Shown here: piece by piece, positions 24,206 through 35,908 of the stretch
Numbering within the stretch: the stretch's first letter is position 1
Layout: every line of letters starts with the position of its first letter
Assembly: GCA_030159075.1 (NCBI GenBank)
Contig: BROG01000252.1
Coordinates: 62,001-126,000 of the forward strand
Direction of reading: 5' to 3'
Length of the DNA: 64,000 nucleotides
Source: Atrina japonica
Taxonomy: Eukaryota > Mollusca > Bivalvia > Pterioida > Pinnidae
Made by a program: the position numbers and the translations under genes
Notes under the pieces: model-generated
The model's input: the letters and a program-made list of their open reading frames with translations, nothing else
The model's database searches: none
What the model was told of the DNA's origin: nothing

Positions 24206-24944
24206 AATTTCCTGTAATGAAACTCTGTGAAGAAGCGCATACAGTTTGCAATGTAAGGGGGATAACTACTTTGAATTCTATTTGTCATGTCAAGCAACAC
24301 TTCGGGGGAATGAGATTTTCTTTCTAAGTCACAAAGTCACACACTTACAGGACGCTTAAATTCCACTAAACAATGTAATACCCCTTTAATTCAAGGTAGT
24401 GATCAGGCATGAGGTTATCACAAATCACATAAATCTTATTGCTAAAATGTTCCTATACAATTGCAAGGGGTTTTATGGTCTGTGTAGGTCCTGTATTCTG
24501 GGCAAAAAAATTCCCAATTTTATCTTGGTGAGAAAATGAGTATTTTCTGTAATTCATTCATAAGATAAACAAGAGACAAAAAACAGATGCAAAATTCAAA
24601 TTTTCAATAGCATAGAAAAAGATACAAAGCCAGCTTTGTAAACTTGAATAGATTAAACACTAAAACATCAGAGAAAGTAACATTTAGATATAGTTCTAAT
24701 GTTATTGTATTTTTCCAAATTTGAGGAAAATATCAAGATTCCCAATTCAAATGGTACATGCCCTGTTTTCAGAGGGTAGAAAAAAACTGAATTGCATATG
24801 CTAAATTTTAATTTCAGTACTGAATTTATTCAAATTATTGGTGCAAAATGTCCATATCATTTTGAAGGGAAAACATATTCACCCAGTGCCACTTCATTTA
24901 TATCATTATTTACCAACTCTGGAAAATTTGCTAGTGTCCCCCAC
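24206..24944. other. Intergenic sequence, no gene seen
   Basis: Nothing supportable. Confidence 0.3.
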
Positions 24945-25057
24945 TCTCTCCTATTAGGTCGAATTTTCTGCCCCGATTTTGAGTGAATCTTTCTCCTGAT
25001 TCTACCCCCCAAAATCGCTTATAATCGGGGCAGAAAAATTCGGCCTATCTCTCCTAT
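24945..25057. mobile_element. 93-bp hairpin MITE (family B) with 10-bp target duplication
   Basis: TAGGTCGAATTTTCTGCCCC at 24955 is inverted at the right end as GGGGCAGAAAAATTCGGCCTA (ending 25047). TCTCTCCTAT occurs perfectly on both sides (24945-24954 and 25048-25057), as expected of a target-site duplication. A second copy of the family is at 28305-28402. Confidence 0.8.
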
Positions 25058-26225
25058 ATGCCTTTCATCCTCTCATGCAAAAACTTACAATTGATGTATC
25101 ATGATAATCATTAATGGTTAGTCTTCATAAACATATATTCCCAACATGCAGCTTGAATTGACACTTACAATACTAAAAATACCTTACGGTAGGGTAGGCC
25201 TGCTTGTATACAATTAAAAATGTATCTCTCACCGCTGCTGTCAAACAACTGTCACCGGTAACTGACCCTCTCTAATCGCTCTAACTGCCCAGATACTACA
25301 AACAATAACAAAGTGTCCAGATCATATACTTGTCGGACTAAACTGCACTTATTTTATAATTATAGTGTTTGGGCTATGGCAGCAGAGGAAATATTTTTCA
25401 AAATCATTTTCGTTCATTTGTTTAACCTGACCCGTTAATCCCCGTGCCAGTATAAACAAACTACATAAAAATAAAACATAATCTAGCAGTAGATACATGA
25501 AACAGATAACTATGAAATCTGGTCTCGTAATAAATTATTACCTACCCGATTTTCGTGTAACTATTTGACGAACACGTGCCAAGATGTAAACAGGAAGTGA
25601 AATCATGATGACGCTTGATCAGTTATTATTTGTAGAATTTGGGATTGGAGAAAATAATCAAAATGGATGACTAAGCTTTCCTATAGATTAATCAGCGATA
25701 TTTCTTTATTTATCAAGCCATTTTAAAACTTTCAGAGTGCTACATATAGCTTTAGATTTCTGCTTATAAATAAGTGTATTAGTTTACAATAACTGCTCCC
25801 TTCACAATATTTTCGTGATTTTCGATCCCGATAGTGTTTGAGACACCTCGGATGTTGATTATATACATCTTATACCTATTCGGAATATTTCAATTTATCG
25901 AAAGGGGAAAAGTTCGACGCGATAAGATAATAAATAAAAAATTTGTGTATGGATGGGTTCAAGAAGGACTTTAAAATACATTCAATCAACTTCCCTATGT
26001 GCAGAAAATATCATACGTCAATCTCGCAATATGTACAAATATATTTTGTCTCTGTAGCAAAAACTCTGAAACAAAAACTCCTGAAGTCCTGACAGAGGGT
26101 AACTCCAATAATAGAATAATAAAACAATCACGCTAGAGTGCCTTTAAGCAAAGCTAAAACCAACTATGAAGTTTAGATAGGTTATAATATGAATCAGTTT
26201 AATATGGGTGATACCATGAACTTGG
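25058..26225. other. Intergenic sequence, no gene seen
   Basis: A+T-rich; no exon-like sequence or repeat family recognised. Confidence 0.3.
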
Positions 26226-26228
26226 GCA

Positions 26229-26307
26229 GATGATGATGATGATGATGGCGGCGACGACGACGGCGCAGACAACGATGATGATGATGATGACGACGACGAC
26301 AATGATA
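26229..26307. repeat. GATGAY/GACGAC imperfect trinucleotide tract
   Basis: Alternating GAT, GAC and GGC triplets. Despite the triplet rhythm there is no surrounding open frame or splice context, so it is treated as a microsatellite. Confidence 0.8.
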
Positions 26308-26950
26308 TGATTTTTGCAGATTATAAATTCCTTTAAAGAAATATGATCTGTCGCAGGCTGAAATTTTACATTCTTTTATGCAATATTTTATCTGATATAC
26401 TATCAGAAAAGAATCACCTCAGATTATTAGAAGAACAAATGCATAAGCATTATTAGAATCAAATTGCTGCATACGGAACCCCACATGCAATGTACCGTGT
26501 TGGTTTGAATCACCGTTACAAAATTCATTTTCGATATTTTAAAGGAAGACAACAGAGTGTCGAGGAAGCTCATGTGATTTGTATAATTTGTATTTCATAT
26601 TTATGCGCCTGAAAAAAAAACCATTCACGAATAAATGCGAATAAGCAATGAAGCTTCGGACCGCAATTTCCTGACACTGTTGCACTTTAAAAAGAATTTG
26701 AACATGCAAGGTAAATGTCCATTGATGTCATTTGTATATTACGATTGTAACATCTGGGGAAAACACTTCAGTACAGTATTCCATGCCCGGTCAGTGGTAT
26801 CTACCCGGGTACATTGTAACCAGGTTCTTTCCTCTATCATTAAAAGCTGGTCGTTACCATATGATTGAAACATTGTTGAGTGTGGCTTAAAACATCTTAA
26901 TAAATATTTCGTGCCTGTTTACGGGTTTGGATTTAATTGATATCGGATAG
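26308..26950. other. Intergenic sequence, no gene seen
   Basis: Contains a second copy of AATAAGCAATGAAGCTTCGG at about 26640-26659 (first near 19829). Otherwise nothing recognisable. Confidence 0.3.
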
Positions 26951-27060
26951 AAAAATCACAGATACCAAAGTGTATGTTGTTAGTGGTTTGGGGACAATAT
27001 GCAAATCTGGTGAATATTTGACAAACACAAAACTCTGAAAATCCAGGGATGACATCAGGT
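26951..27060 (+). repeat. Dispersed repeat J, copy 2
   Basis: AAAATCACAGATACCAAAGT, AAATCTGGTGAATATTTGAC and AAACACAAAACTCTGAAAAT correspond block by block to copies near 18971 and (inverted) 52621. Confidence 0.55.
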
Positions 27061-27739
27061 GCCATGGAGAAGTAAGTATCACTTGTTAACCAGTCCGTGA
27101 ATCTACAGTCAAATTTAAATGAAAACAAGAGAAGAATGTATCCTGATCACAATCGGTAATCGGTATAGACGACTAAGCAAATACTACTGAACAGGAAATT
27201 CAACAGTCCAGTTAGTGAAACATAGTATAAATTGCTGACAAGGTAATCATACTGGCTGTCGTATATTTTACGACTGTTTCCATTAAACTCACTTCAACAT
27301 ATTCTTTATAATAACAACTTACCAGTCAATATTTTGGTTATGTACATGTATATGAAATTATCATATGCTTGTTCCAAACTGCACGGTAGACAATAGTGTC
27401 TTAAACGGATTTTGTTATAAGGTCAGCGAATCAGAATACAGTCAAAAACACTATATGCAGAATTAGTCAAAACACAATGTGTACCATGATCGAGATGTCC
27501 TGGATCAGCAGACATCAATGAAATTGGCCACTTAGCAAATAAAATGTGATATTTCTCTGATAAACCATGACAAATTTGAAACTGTTAAAATTATTTTTAT
27601 ATCCAAAGAAAGTACGTACATTTACCTGATAATTTATATCACCAGAGTGAAATTTTACCGATCGGGATCGGCATGTCAGTTTACCGAACGCCGCACTGTT
27701 GTGGCGGAAAATCCAAAAGTAGCGAAGTCCGGACGGAAG
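27061..27739. other. Intergenic sequence and presumed GINS3 promoter/5' UTR
   Basis: The last part becomes richer in G+C and CpG (CGATCGGGATCGGC, ACCGAACGCCGCAC at 27659-27697), consistent with a housekeeping-type promoter or 5' UTR. An in-frame ATG at 27647 would add 31 residues unlike other PSF3 N-termini, so the start at 27740 is preferred. Confidence 0.4.
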
Positions 27740-27839
27740 ATGTCAACAGACGATTTGTGCCATTATTTCAGCATAGATGATTTATTAGCTTCACATCAAA
27801 GAGTACCATGTACAATCGAAATGCCAGTCCATCGATTAG
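27740..27839 (+). CDS. GINS3: GINS3 (PSF3) exon 1
   Basis: Encodes the N-terminus of PSF3, a subunit of the GINS heterotetramer (SLD5-PSF1-PSF2-PSF3) that joins MCM2-7 and CDC45 in the replicative CMG helicase. The peptide YFSIDDLLASHQRVPC followed by MPVHRLG matches the conserved start of metazoan PSF3 (human: FLSLDDILMSHEKLPV... MPRLG). Start: the ATG at 27740 puts this motif eight residues in, as in other PSF3 proteins. To stay in frame with exon 2 the exon must end in phase 1 after CGATTAG, where the intron begins GCAAGC rather than GT; no GT in the right phase exists nearby. This gives RLG then YLDTSS across the junction, the expected position. Confidence 0.9.
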
Positions 27840-30800
27840 GCAAGCTTATTTCCATTGTTGTCGTATTCATAACCAAACTTTTAATCAATAAGACAAATAC
27901 CCCCCTCTGCCCTGGCCTTTCCTTTCCAGTTGGGCACCCGACAGGAATCAATGGATTTTGTTGGCTGTATTGATATTACTATAGCAACCACCACTAATAT
28001 TTATTGGTTTTTTTTTTACCATTACACAGCTATTCCCCTGGAAAAAATATCACTGATTTGAAATCTATGACTTTAATGTTGTATCTTTTATGGTTTTGGA
28101 GTAATAAAATACCCCTACCATCCATGTTTTCTAAATCAGTGTTTTTTTCTTATTATGCATAAAATGTAACCTCATAAAATATTATCAAGAAATGAAAGTT
28201 TATGTGACATGTCTAGATCTATTTTATCTAATTCAAGTATACTCAATTCCAATCTGAAATTATTTTCATTGGACTCAAATTTGAGTGTTACTAGACCTGG
28301 CGCCAGGCTGAACTTTCTGCCCCGAATTTGAGAGGGTTTTTTTTTTTTTTTTGTCTTTTGGTAAAAAAAAATTGCATAGAATTGGGGCTGAAAGTTTGGC
28401 CTAGACTTGCCGCATGACTAAAAATAACAGTATTTACTGTTTAAAAACAATAAAAGTCCAGTATTAAATTGTACATGTTTTGGTGATAAAGACATTGCTG
28501 AGTGGTGGTACATGTAAGTATTGCATGCCTGAAGGTGTCAACAGTGAGCTGGAATGTTCCACTCTGTCATGGTTCATCATAGTAGTATGCAACTTCAGAG
28601 AAAATGCAGACAGTATTGCCTCCGGTTAATATGTATTTCATCACAGGCCTTAACTTAATCAGTAAGTAAGGCTTAAGGCCTATAATATGAATAAAGGCAA
28701 TGTTGTGAAAGTGAGCGCAGTACCTTGTTTTACAATTGCAGAAAATAACATTCATTGGGGAATCTGGGTTATCTCGTACTGAAACGTGTTTGACCCTAAG
28801 TGGTTTTGTCCTGATACTGCTTCGACTCATGTGGTTTCCTCCTGATTATGAAAATTAAATTATACTTGTATATTGAACAGAAAAGAATCAATTTAGACAT
28901 AATTATTAATAATTATTAAAAAAAAAAACTTTCATCTTATTGATAAAAGATAAATTATAATAAAAATGTTTTTAAAAGTATACGTTGGCTACAATTATTT
29001 CTATAAGCAATATGCTGTTCCTGTACATTTACTTTACATTTTATTATCAATTTTTAGTAATTATCTATGAAATACCTGGGTATTATTAGTTTTATTTGTA
29101 TTGGCTTCAAATATTTTATATATTACCAGTATAATATAAAAGTGTAATTATCAAGGCAGAAAATGAATCTAATTAGAGCCGGCATTTATGACTGCAAAGT
29201 GTTATTTGGCCTATGTACCCTACTGTAGAGTTAAACTCCACTGACAATGACTTATTCTCAAAAATATATGTACAAACATACGTTGTAGAGAGGAGGTTGG
29301 AAAATATAAATCACAAGTTTTGAATGATAAAAATTTCAACCACTGGTAGCCTACATGTGTTTATTTTACTTTTGGTTTCTTTGGTAAACTAGAGTTCTTG
29401 CAGTTAATAAGTTTTTGAATATGAAAATATTTGGTGTGTTGCAAGGGCATAGGACAAGGAAGCAGCGGGGGCATGTGTCCCCCCCCCTTTTGAAACAGGG
29501 GAGGAGCACAAGTATGTTTGTGCTCCCCAAATTTTAACGTAATTTCTATTATCAGACAGCCACAATTATTTTAAACGCTTGATTACGAGTTGATGGAACA
29601 CCAAAGCAGTTATGTTATGCTAGGTTGTTTATTGGAAATAAATCAAAGCACATTTTGCAGTATGGGGTTTATAACACATTATATTGACGCAAAATTACAC
29701 ATATACATGTATGTGCATTTCAGCAACATAAACTCAACTTCAAGATTGAAATTTCCAAATCACACTTTTATTCGTATATTTTTGCTTTGTAAAATTACGA
29801 AAATATAGTAACAATTTGCTGAAAAATATAGGTCTACAAGATTTGTTGAAATATATGCTATTAAAGGTCAGTTCCGCGTCCTTTATGAATTTTATGATAT
29901 TATAAATTTGCTTTAGAATGTTACTTTTCAATTAATTTTTACCATTATACTGTTGTGAAAGACATTAAAAGCGATAGACTGGACTGTTAACAATTCTTGC
30001 GCATGATTAATACGCTAATGAGTTTTGGTTAAGTTTCCTTACTGTGTATTGGCAAGATCTGGCTGTGAAGTTGGACATAGAAGTTGTGTCATTCCTCATC
30101 CAGGTGATCTTAACTGATGAGAAACTTGCAGCAGTCTTTGAAGTTGGAAAAATATTTTACTTGTACAGCCACAGGTATTGACCTAAAGATTTAAGGCTAC
30201 TGATAGGAAATATAGCATAAGGGTATAATACTGCCCTGTCGCATAGAAATTTAATATCGACGAAACGATGTTTATAATCACTTCGCTGATCTATGTAGTT
30301 TGTTGCATAATAAATAAGCCATCAGTACTCACATTAGGCCAAATGTCTGACCCAATTTTTAGTTACCTTTTATTGTAAAACCTAATTTTACCAAATTAAA
30401 AAGTATTCAGCATACTGAGTGTATTAACATGTACTGATGGAGTGGTACTTCAATCAAGTTGTGCATTATGAACTATGATTTTATACAGTGTCACCACTCT
30501 GCATCTGACTCTGTGATCTCTTGGAGGGTGTCCCATATACAGTAATAAACTAGTAGTTGGTGTTGCATTAACGCCCTTGGTGACATATCCTGAATCTCTG
30601 GTGGAATAACCATTGATGACAATTCCTTGATGCTTGATGTTGGGTACACTCTAGGGAGTTGATCTACTGGGTTGTGTAAGGGTACATATGAACTATACAT
30701 ATACGGGGATATGTATTCATGATTGATATTGATAAAATTATGATGGGTATATTGGGTACATATGCATGTTTATAAATACTAATTCACTTGTAAGAAGACT

Positions 30801-31481
30801 TTCATGAAATTATGAACCAGAGTCAGGATCAGTGGTCAAACTTTTATCCAGGCCTAGATACATATGTACATGTACTATATTTGGGATTTTCTACCCTATC
30901 AGTATCATATGGGGCTAAAAAGTAAAATAAGGCCCCATTCCCAATATTAAAACAATGCTTTTTCCCAATTTGCAGTCAAAATTTTCCAATTGAAGTCAAA
31001 TGACAATAAGTTAATAAGATACTTGTATTTTTGCATGGTTTTATGTATTTCTAGATATCCCAATTTCATTAGAATGTTGCTTAAATTCCCAATTCAAAAG
31101 GCCATTTGATAAAACAGAGAAATTGACTTGATCACATGTTCCATGCATTTTTTTGGTGTGATCAGACACTTGACTTGATATCAGACTTGAGATATCGCTG
31201 AATATCTAGTCACAGCGTAAGGCACGACTAACCATGGATGTATCGAGAATGTGCATGTAATGATGTTTAAGAGAGAGAAAAATGTATTCGACTATCTAAT
31301 CCCCTGACTACCACAAACTATTGCCAGAACAATTGGTTATTTTGATATTGTAGTTGTGTCCTATAGTACATGTATATTAGACAAACATGTACATGTAGTA
31401 TTATAATATAAATTACAATTGTACATGAATAAATGTATGCTGTGGCAACCTCAACATGCAAGTTATTATTGTCGTTTACAG
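27840..31481 (+). other. GINS3 intron 1 (GC-AG type)
   Basis: Begins GCAAGC and ends TTTACAG at 31475-31481. It contains a hairpin MITE (28305-28402) and otherwise A+T-rich sequence. Short open frames at 28567-28830, 29590-29931 and 30491-30700 have no support as genes. Confidence 0.7.
28305..28402. mobile_element. Hairpin MITE, family B, copy 2
   Basis: AGGCTGAACTTTCTGCCCCG at the left end is inverted as GGGGCTGAAAGTTTGGCCT at the right. The interior has long T and A runs. Flanks AGACCTGGCG and AGACTTGCCG are similar and could be a decayed 10-bp target duplication like that of the 24.9 kb copy. Confidence 0.7.
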
Positions 31482-31756
31482 GTTACTTGGATACAAGTTC
31501 GGAGAGTGACGATCTACAGAGTGGCACAAAGTTAGATTTGCCATTTTGGATGGCTCGTGCTCTATGTGATGACAAGTGTTATATTGCTAGTGTTGAAGTG
31601 CCAAAACAATATAAAGAACGATACAGGGAAATACTCAAAGCTGATGCCACAGTGGTAGATTTACACAAACTTGGTCCATACTACTATAGTCATGGTTCCA
31701 AGCTGATGAAGTTTAAGCTACCAGAGTCAATGGATATAGCCAAATCATTACTTCAA
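31482..31756 (+). CDS. GINS3: GINS3 (PSF3) exon 2
   Basis: Phase-1 start after the acceptor TTTACAG, phase-0 end before GTAAGT. Encodes the end of the N-terminal B domain and the first helices of the A domain: SGTKLDLPFWMARALCD, then SVEVPKQY, ADATVVDLHKLGPYYYSHGSKL, SMDIAKSLLQ. These align throughout with human PSF3 (KLELPLWLAKGLFD, SVELPKIY, VVDLHKMGPHFYGFGSQL, ADISQSLLQ). DLHKLGP and SLLQ are diagnostic. The exon is 275 bases and its phases fit both neighbours. Confidence 0.93.
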
Positions 31757-32019
31757 GTAAGTTTGTTGATGAGGAATTAACAACAGGTAGAACTTGTGTT
31801 ACTCACAAGTAAATAACTTGCTGTAAAGTGCCAGCTGATTTGATGAGGACATTTTCTGTGTAAATGAGAGATCTGAAGTTCCATTTCTTAGTGTCAGATC
31901 ATACCTACTATCTAGAAGACTTCTGTTTAAAAGACATACATATACATGTATGTACCAGTAGTCACTAAAGACTGTTCCTTTGCAAGCATGTAATACAGAA
32001 AGTCAACATCACAGGTCTT

Positions 32020-32136
32020 TTAGATCAGACTTTAAACTGAGGTCTTGTGTCACTACAGGCATGGCATATGAAAGAACCCCACCCCTGGAACTTATGCTGA
32101 TTTTGTTAAGTGTGACGTAAAACACAATTAAAAGAA
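32020..32136 (+). mobile_element. SINE fragment (family S-I), plus strand
   Basis: TAGATCAGACTTTAAACTGA, GGTCTTGTGTCACTACAGGC and GTGACGTAAAACACAATTAA correspond to body and tail of the 8095-8373 SINE; the tRNA-like head is missing. Confidence 0.5.
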
Positions 32137-32499
32137 AAATTACGTTACCCTCATTGCATTGGTATCTGTCTATAGCATAGGTAAAAATTTGTCACACCTC
32201 ACCTACAGGTAAAACTTCTCCCAATAAGTGAAAAATTGTTGATGAGATGTAAAACTATAGCAAAACAAATATGTGTTAGTTGGTTTGCCAGTCTTTTCTT
32301 TAATCTTAATATAATATAGATATTTTTGATTTACTGCATGTTTATTGAAGATAATTAAAACACTTGATTCCAAATAATCACAGCCATAATAAGACAGTGG
32401 TACCTGCAGTGAGTAATATTTTCATCCAAACAGAATTTTTCTTTTGTCAAAATTTTCCTGAATCATTTTATTAATTTGGCCTAATTCTTTATTTCCTCC

Positions 32500-32582
32500 T
32501 TAACCCTTTCAACCCTACAGACCATAATAGACTGGTCTTAAAAAGTCAATACCACTCATATATTCAGGGGTGAAAGGGTTAA
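32500..32582. mobile_element. Palindromic MITE, family E, copy 2
   Basis: TTAACCCTTTCAACCCTACAG at the left and CAGGGGTGAAAGGGTTAA at the right are clear inverted repeats around ATAGACTGGTCTTAAAAAG. Related sequences are at 15391-15480 and 63664-63749. Confidence 0.75.
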
Positions 32583-32800
32583 AAGCAAAATACAATTTCT
32601 CCCCATTTCACCATCTAGCATGTCTAGTATTTCCATCACTGTATTATCACAAAAGTTTACTGGGTATATAGAATACATGTAGCTATTGATAGTTATATAA
32701 TATTTGTATTTAATACATTTACAGTTATAGGAGGAGTTTAATTAGTTATAGGAAAAGCTTAATTAATGTAGTATTGACATGGTTTTTCCCTTTATTTTAG

Positions 32801-33034
32801 GCATTTCAGTCTAGACTGAGAAGGATAATGGACAGTTCACAGAATTCATTCAACGAAGATACCTCAAAAGTGACAGACAAACTGGACGAGATAGAGAAAT
32901 ATTTATTTAAATCGGGTCAAACAGGACTTAATGATTTTCAGCGATGGGAAACAGGGCAATCTGAGAAATTAACAACATCGGAAATGGTTCGACATCACAG
33001 GAAAAGAAAACGAGCTGCAGTAGATAATTCCTAG
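32801..33034 (+). CDS. GINS3: GINS3 (PSF3) exon 3, C-terminus
   Basis: Acceptor TTTATTTTAG, then AFQSRLRRIMDSSQNSFNED, DEIEKYLFKSGQTGLNDFQ and RWETGQ, ending at TAG 33032-33034 with a basic tail (HHRKRKRAA). These match the last helices of PSF3 (human RFRRIMDSSQNAYNEDTS, LFQTGQKGLNDFQCWEKGQ, YKKRKF). The three exons total 609 bases, 202 residues plus stop, against 216 in human. Gene complete, no frameshift. AATAAA at 34432-34437 is a possible but distant poly(A) signal, beyond an inserted MITE. Confidence 0.95.
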   Translation, partial: AFQSRLRRIMDSSQNSFNEDTSKVTDKLDEIEKYLFKSGQTGLNDFQRWETGQSEKLTTSEMVRHHRKRKRAAVDNS

Positions 33035-33540
33035 AAGTTTTTGATAAACTGTTTACATATATTTATAAAATGAGCATTAATATATAGGTCTACTAAATGA
33101 AATGACATTTTGTGAAGTCACCAAAATGTTTTAGACCATTATCCCTATGTTTGAGCCTAAGTTTTTAAAATTAGATAACTTTCTCTTCAAGTTGGGAGGG
33201 ATCTTAGCTATATCCCCCATATTAATATTACCAACTTGAAAAGGACGGGCTTATCAATTTGAATAACTAAAGATTACAGATCGTTAGCCTACATGAAATA
33301 TTTCTCCCATCGTTACAGTATTTTGATCTTGTAAAACCTAATGTCATAAGATGTCAGTTCATGATTAAACGATATTCTTATCCAAAGGCTGAAATTTTTT
33401 CAGCTGTTTGGCTCCAGGACCTTTTAATTAAATTTTATTACCAGGTTCTCTGCTCCACAATTAAAACATAAATATATTAGTGTTTGGAGAGCTGATTCAG
33501 TATTTGGGGGTTAAGTTTAGGCTGTCAAGTAGGCTTTATA

Positions 33541-34348
33541 CAGTTTACCCCCATTATAACGCCCTCCATTATAATGCCAAACCGGCATAATGCCATTATT
33601 TCTTGAAGAATAGATTTTCTCCCATTAAATTCCCTTGTTTTAATTGCAAACACACATACTGCCATCCACCACCAATTCTTCGGTACAAATGGTCAATTAT
33701 ACATGTTAAATTCCTCAAACATATCGCCAGAGCAGATGATAAAACAGATGTGAGTAAAACTGTTAGCCGACGGTAACTTGTTTACTTCATACTTCAACTG
33801 CAAAGGGAGATAACTCGAATATTGAGTGTCATAAACTGGTATCTGGTTGTATGAACAAAGTGTAGAAGTCAGATGGGGACCAGATTACGAGTGAAAGTTG
33901 GAAAAAATCGACACATTCTGTGTTTACACAGCAATTATCACACGTCGAGAAATAATTATGAATAGATGAGATATATAAACTTAAGGCCTTTGCATTAACG
34001 TCCTGTCAGAGTTAATTCAAACAAAAAACAATAAAAGTTAATATTAGAAATGTTTCCAGGTTAATGTTAGAAACAGATCTAGATTTTCTGGTTGTCGAAC
34101 TTGTACTGCTTCATATTTTGGACATTTTTTATAGGGTGGACAAATTATCCAAAATTAAACAATAGACAAAATTTCCAAGTTTACGATAGCAAGTTGTAAA
34201 GAGGATATGATATACAACAGGGATTAAAGACATGTCATAATGAAAACTACAACACCTCGAAATAGTAAACCTTGATATATATTGCCAAACCTGTTGTACC
34301 TCTGAAATTCAGGAAAACAAAAGGTGGCGATATATGGGGAGTAAACTG
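33541..34348. mobile_element. 808-bp MITE-like element with TA duplication
   Basis: Left end CAGTTTACCCCCATTATAAC and GCC; right end GGCGATATATGGGGAGTAAACTG is its inverted counterpart. TA flanks both sides, as for Tc1/mariner-type insertion. The interior has no transposase frame, so it is non-autonomous. It lies just downstream of GINS3. Confidence 0.65.
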
Positions 34349-35290
34349 TAATTCCAAACATTTTTACTTGCTCCATCTTTTACCAGACATTTGGGGGGAT
34401 ATTTTTATATTCAGTGATTATATGTGATGTAAATAAAATATACTGAATCAAACTTCATTTTTTTATTGTTTTGCATTATTATTATGTAACAACCTGTTTT
34501 GAAAATACAGACATTTTGAAAAGAAAATTCAATTGTGTCAAATTTGTGACAAACTTAACACGCCTTGAAATATTTGTTCAAATTCCTTTCAATTTTGGAC
34601 TTTGTCAACGCAATTTGAAAAAAATTCAAATTGCCTTAAAACTAAGTCCAATTTCTCACAATTTGAAAAAAATTTAAAGTGCATTAATGAAGTATGTTCA
34701 ATCTCTTTTTATTTTACATTGTAATGCAACATAGATTTGACATGGTTTATTGATTGGTTATTGCTTCATGAGTTGGTTTGTTAGCCAGTGCATTGGTTCT
34801 GCCTTTTAAAAAAAAGAGTTAGGATTGTTTAAGCTCGTCCGAACAGAAACGTCAGAAGGGTCAATGAAATTTTAGCTCACCTGACTCAGATTTAGGGGGT
34901 GGGATTTAGAGGTGAAATCATTTGGATTTGAGCTGGTCATACTTTAAGATGATGTCAATACTAGGAACTATCCATGACCATAGTAACAGAGGGTAGACTT
35001 CCTTTCGTGAGTCCAAGTCTGTTTTTGAACTATGCTATGGTGTAATGCCAAAAGACGTTAGGGTTATTTTTTTTAAAGTGCCTTGACAATGATCCTTAGC
35101 TTATATCTCATCTGAGATTTCATTCTCATGCAGATCATTTGGTGAAAGAAAAGTCATAACCTGGTTTTAAAAAGTAATAGATATAGCGAGGTACTGAGAA
35201 TTGAATTGGAGACCTTACACTCGTGTTATGCAGGCCTAACAGGCATCATAAAGAATCAAGTTATATCAAGAATTTTTCAGTCAGAATCTT
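34349..35290. other. Intergenic sequence
   Basis: Includes AATAAA at 34432. No coding sequence supported. Confidence 0.3.
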
Positions 35291-35294
35291 CAAA

Positions 35295-35500
35295 ATACTG
35301 TAGACCTGGAAATTTTCGCCCCTGGTTTTGTGACAAAACATATTATCGCCCTCTAAGATTCGCCCTAAATCACCAGTCTCATGGATGGCGTGTATGTCTA
35401 TGCTTTATTTATCTACATGTAGCTTGGTTAGTTTGCCTTCATTCTAAATTCTCCCTCTCATCTAAAGGCGAAGAGGCAAAAATGTCCAGGTATACAGTAG
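35295..35500. mobile_element. MITE family A, copy 3
   Basis: ATACTGTAGACCTGGAAATT and TTCGCCC at the left; GTCCAGGTATACAGTA at the right. Interior blocks TTCGCCCTAAATCACCAGTC and TAAAGGCGAAGAGGCAAAA correspond to copy 1. The 139-residue open frame spanning it is not a gene. Confidence 0.7.
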
Positions 35501-35908
35501 CTAATACAAGAGAGTTTTTAAATCAGCTATCCTATAGACATCTATGCATGTCTGAAACAAAAGACTGGAAACCCAATAGCTACAGGCAAACCAAATGCCT
35601 TGAAGAAGTTGATATGCAAATATGATTAACCAGTCTACCCCAACAGAAAGTTGAACTAAGTCAAGTCACGTTTTTGAAGTAGAGTCCATTGTAATGTAAG
35701 GAGGAATGGATGTTCACCACTTGCTTAAAAGCACTATCCATTTACAATGGACCCTTGCTTAAATATTATTTTGTGCTGGCTCAGAATTATGACCAGATTG
35801 TTGCAATCTCTCAACATAGATGTATTATAATATGCTCACTACACACAGACTTCCTCCTAAAATAGACCAGTTCAATAGCCAACTGATCTTGATGGTGAAA
35901 TTTCAGTG

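Larger units (their letters stand above)
31757..32800 (+). other. GINS3 intron 2
   Basis: Canonical GTAAGT...TTTTAG intron. Holds a SINE fragment (32020-32136) and a palindromic MITE (32500-32582). Confidence 0.8.

Noticed and set aside
26229..26307. GAT/GAC triplet tract as an acidic coding exon
   Set aside because: No extended open frame or splice sites around it; best read as a microsatellite.
27647..27739. Upstream in-frame ATG extending GINS3 by 31 residues
   Set aside because: The extension does not resemble other PSF3 N-termini, which begin a few residues before the FSIDD motif; treated as 5' UTR.
35206..35625. 139-residue plus-strand open frame
   Set aside because: It spans MITE family A copy 3 and has no domain or splice support.
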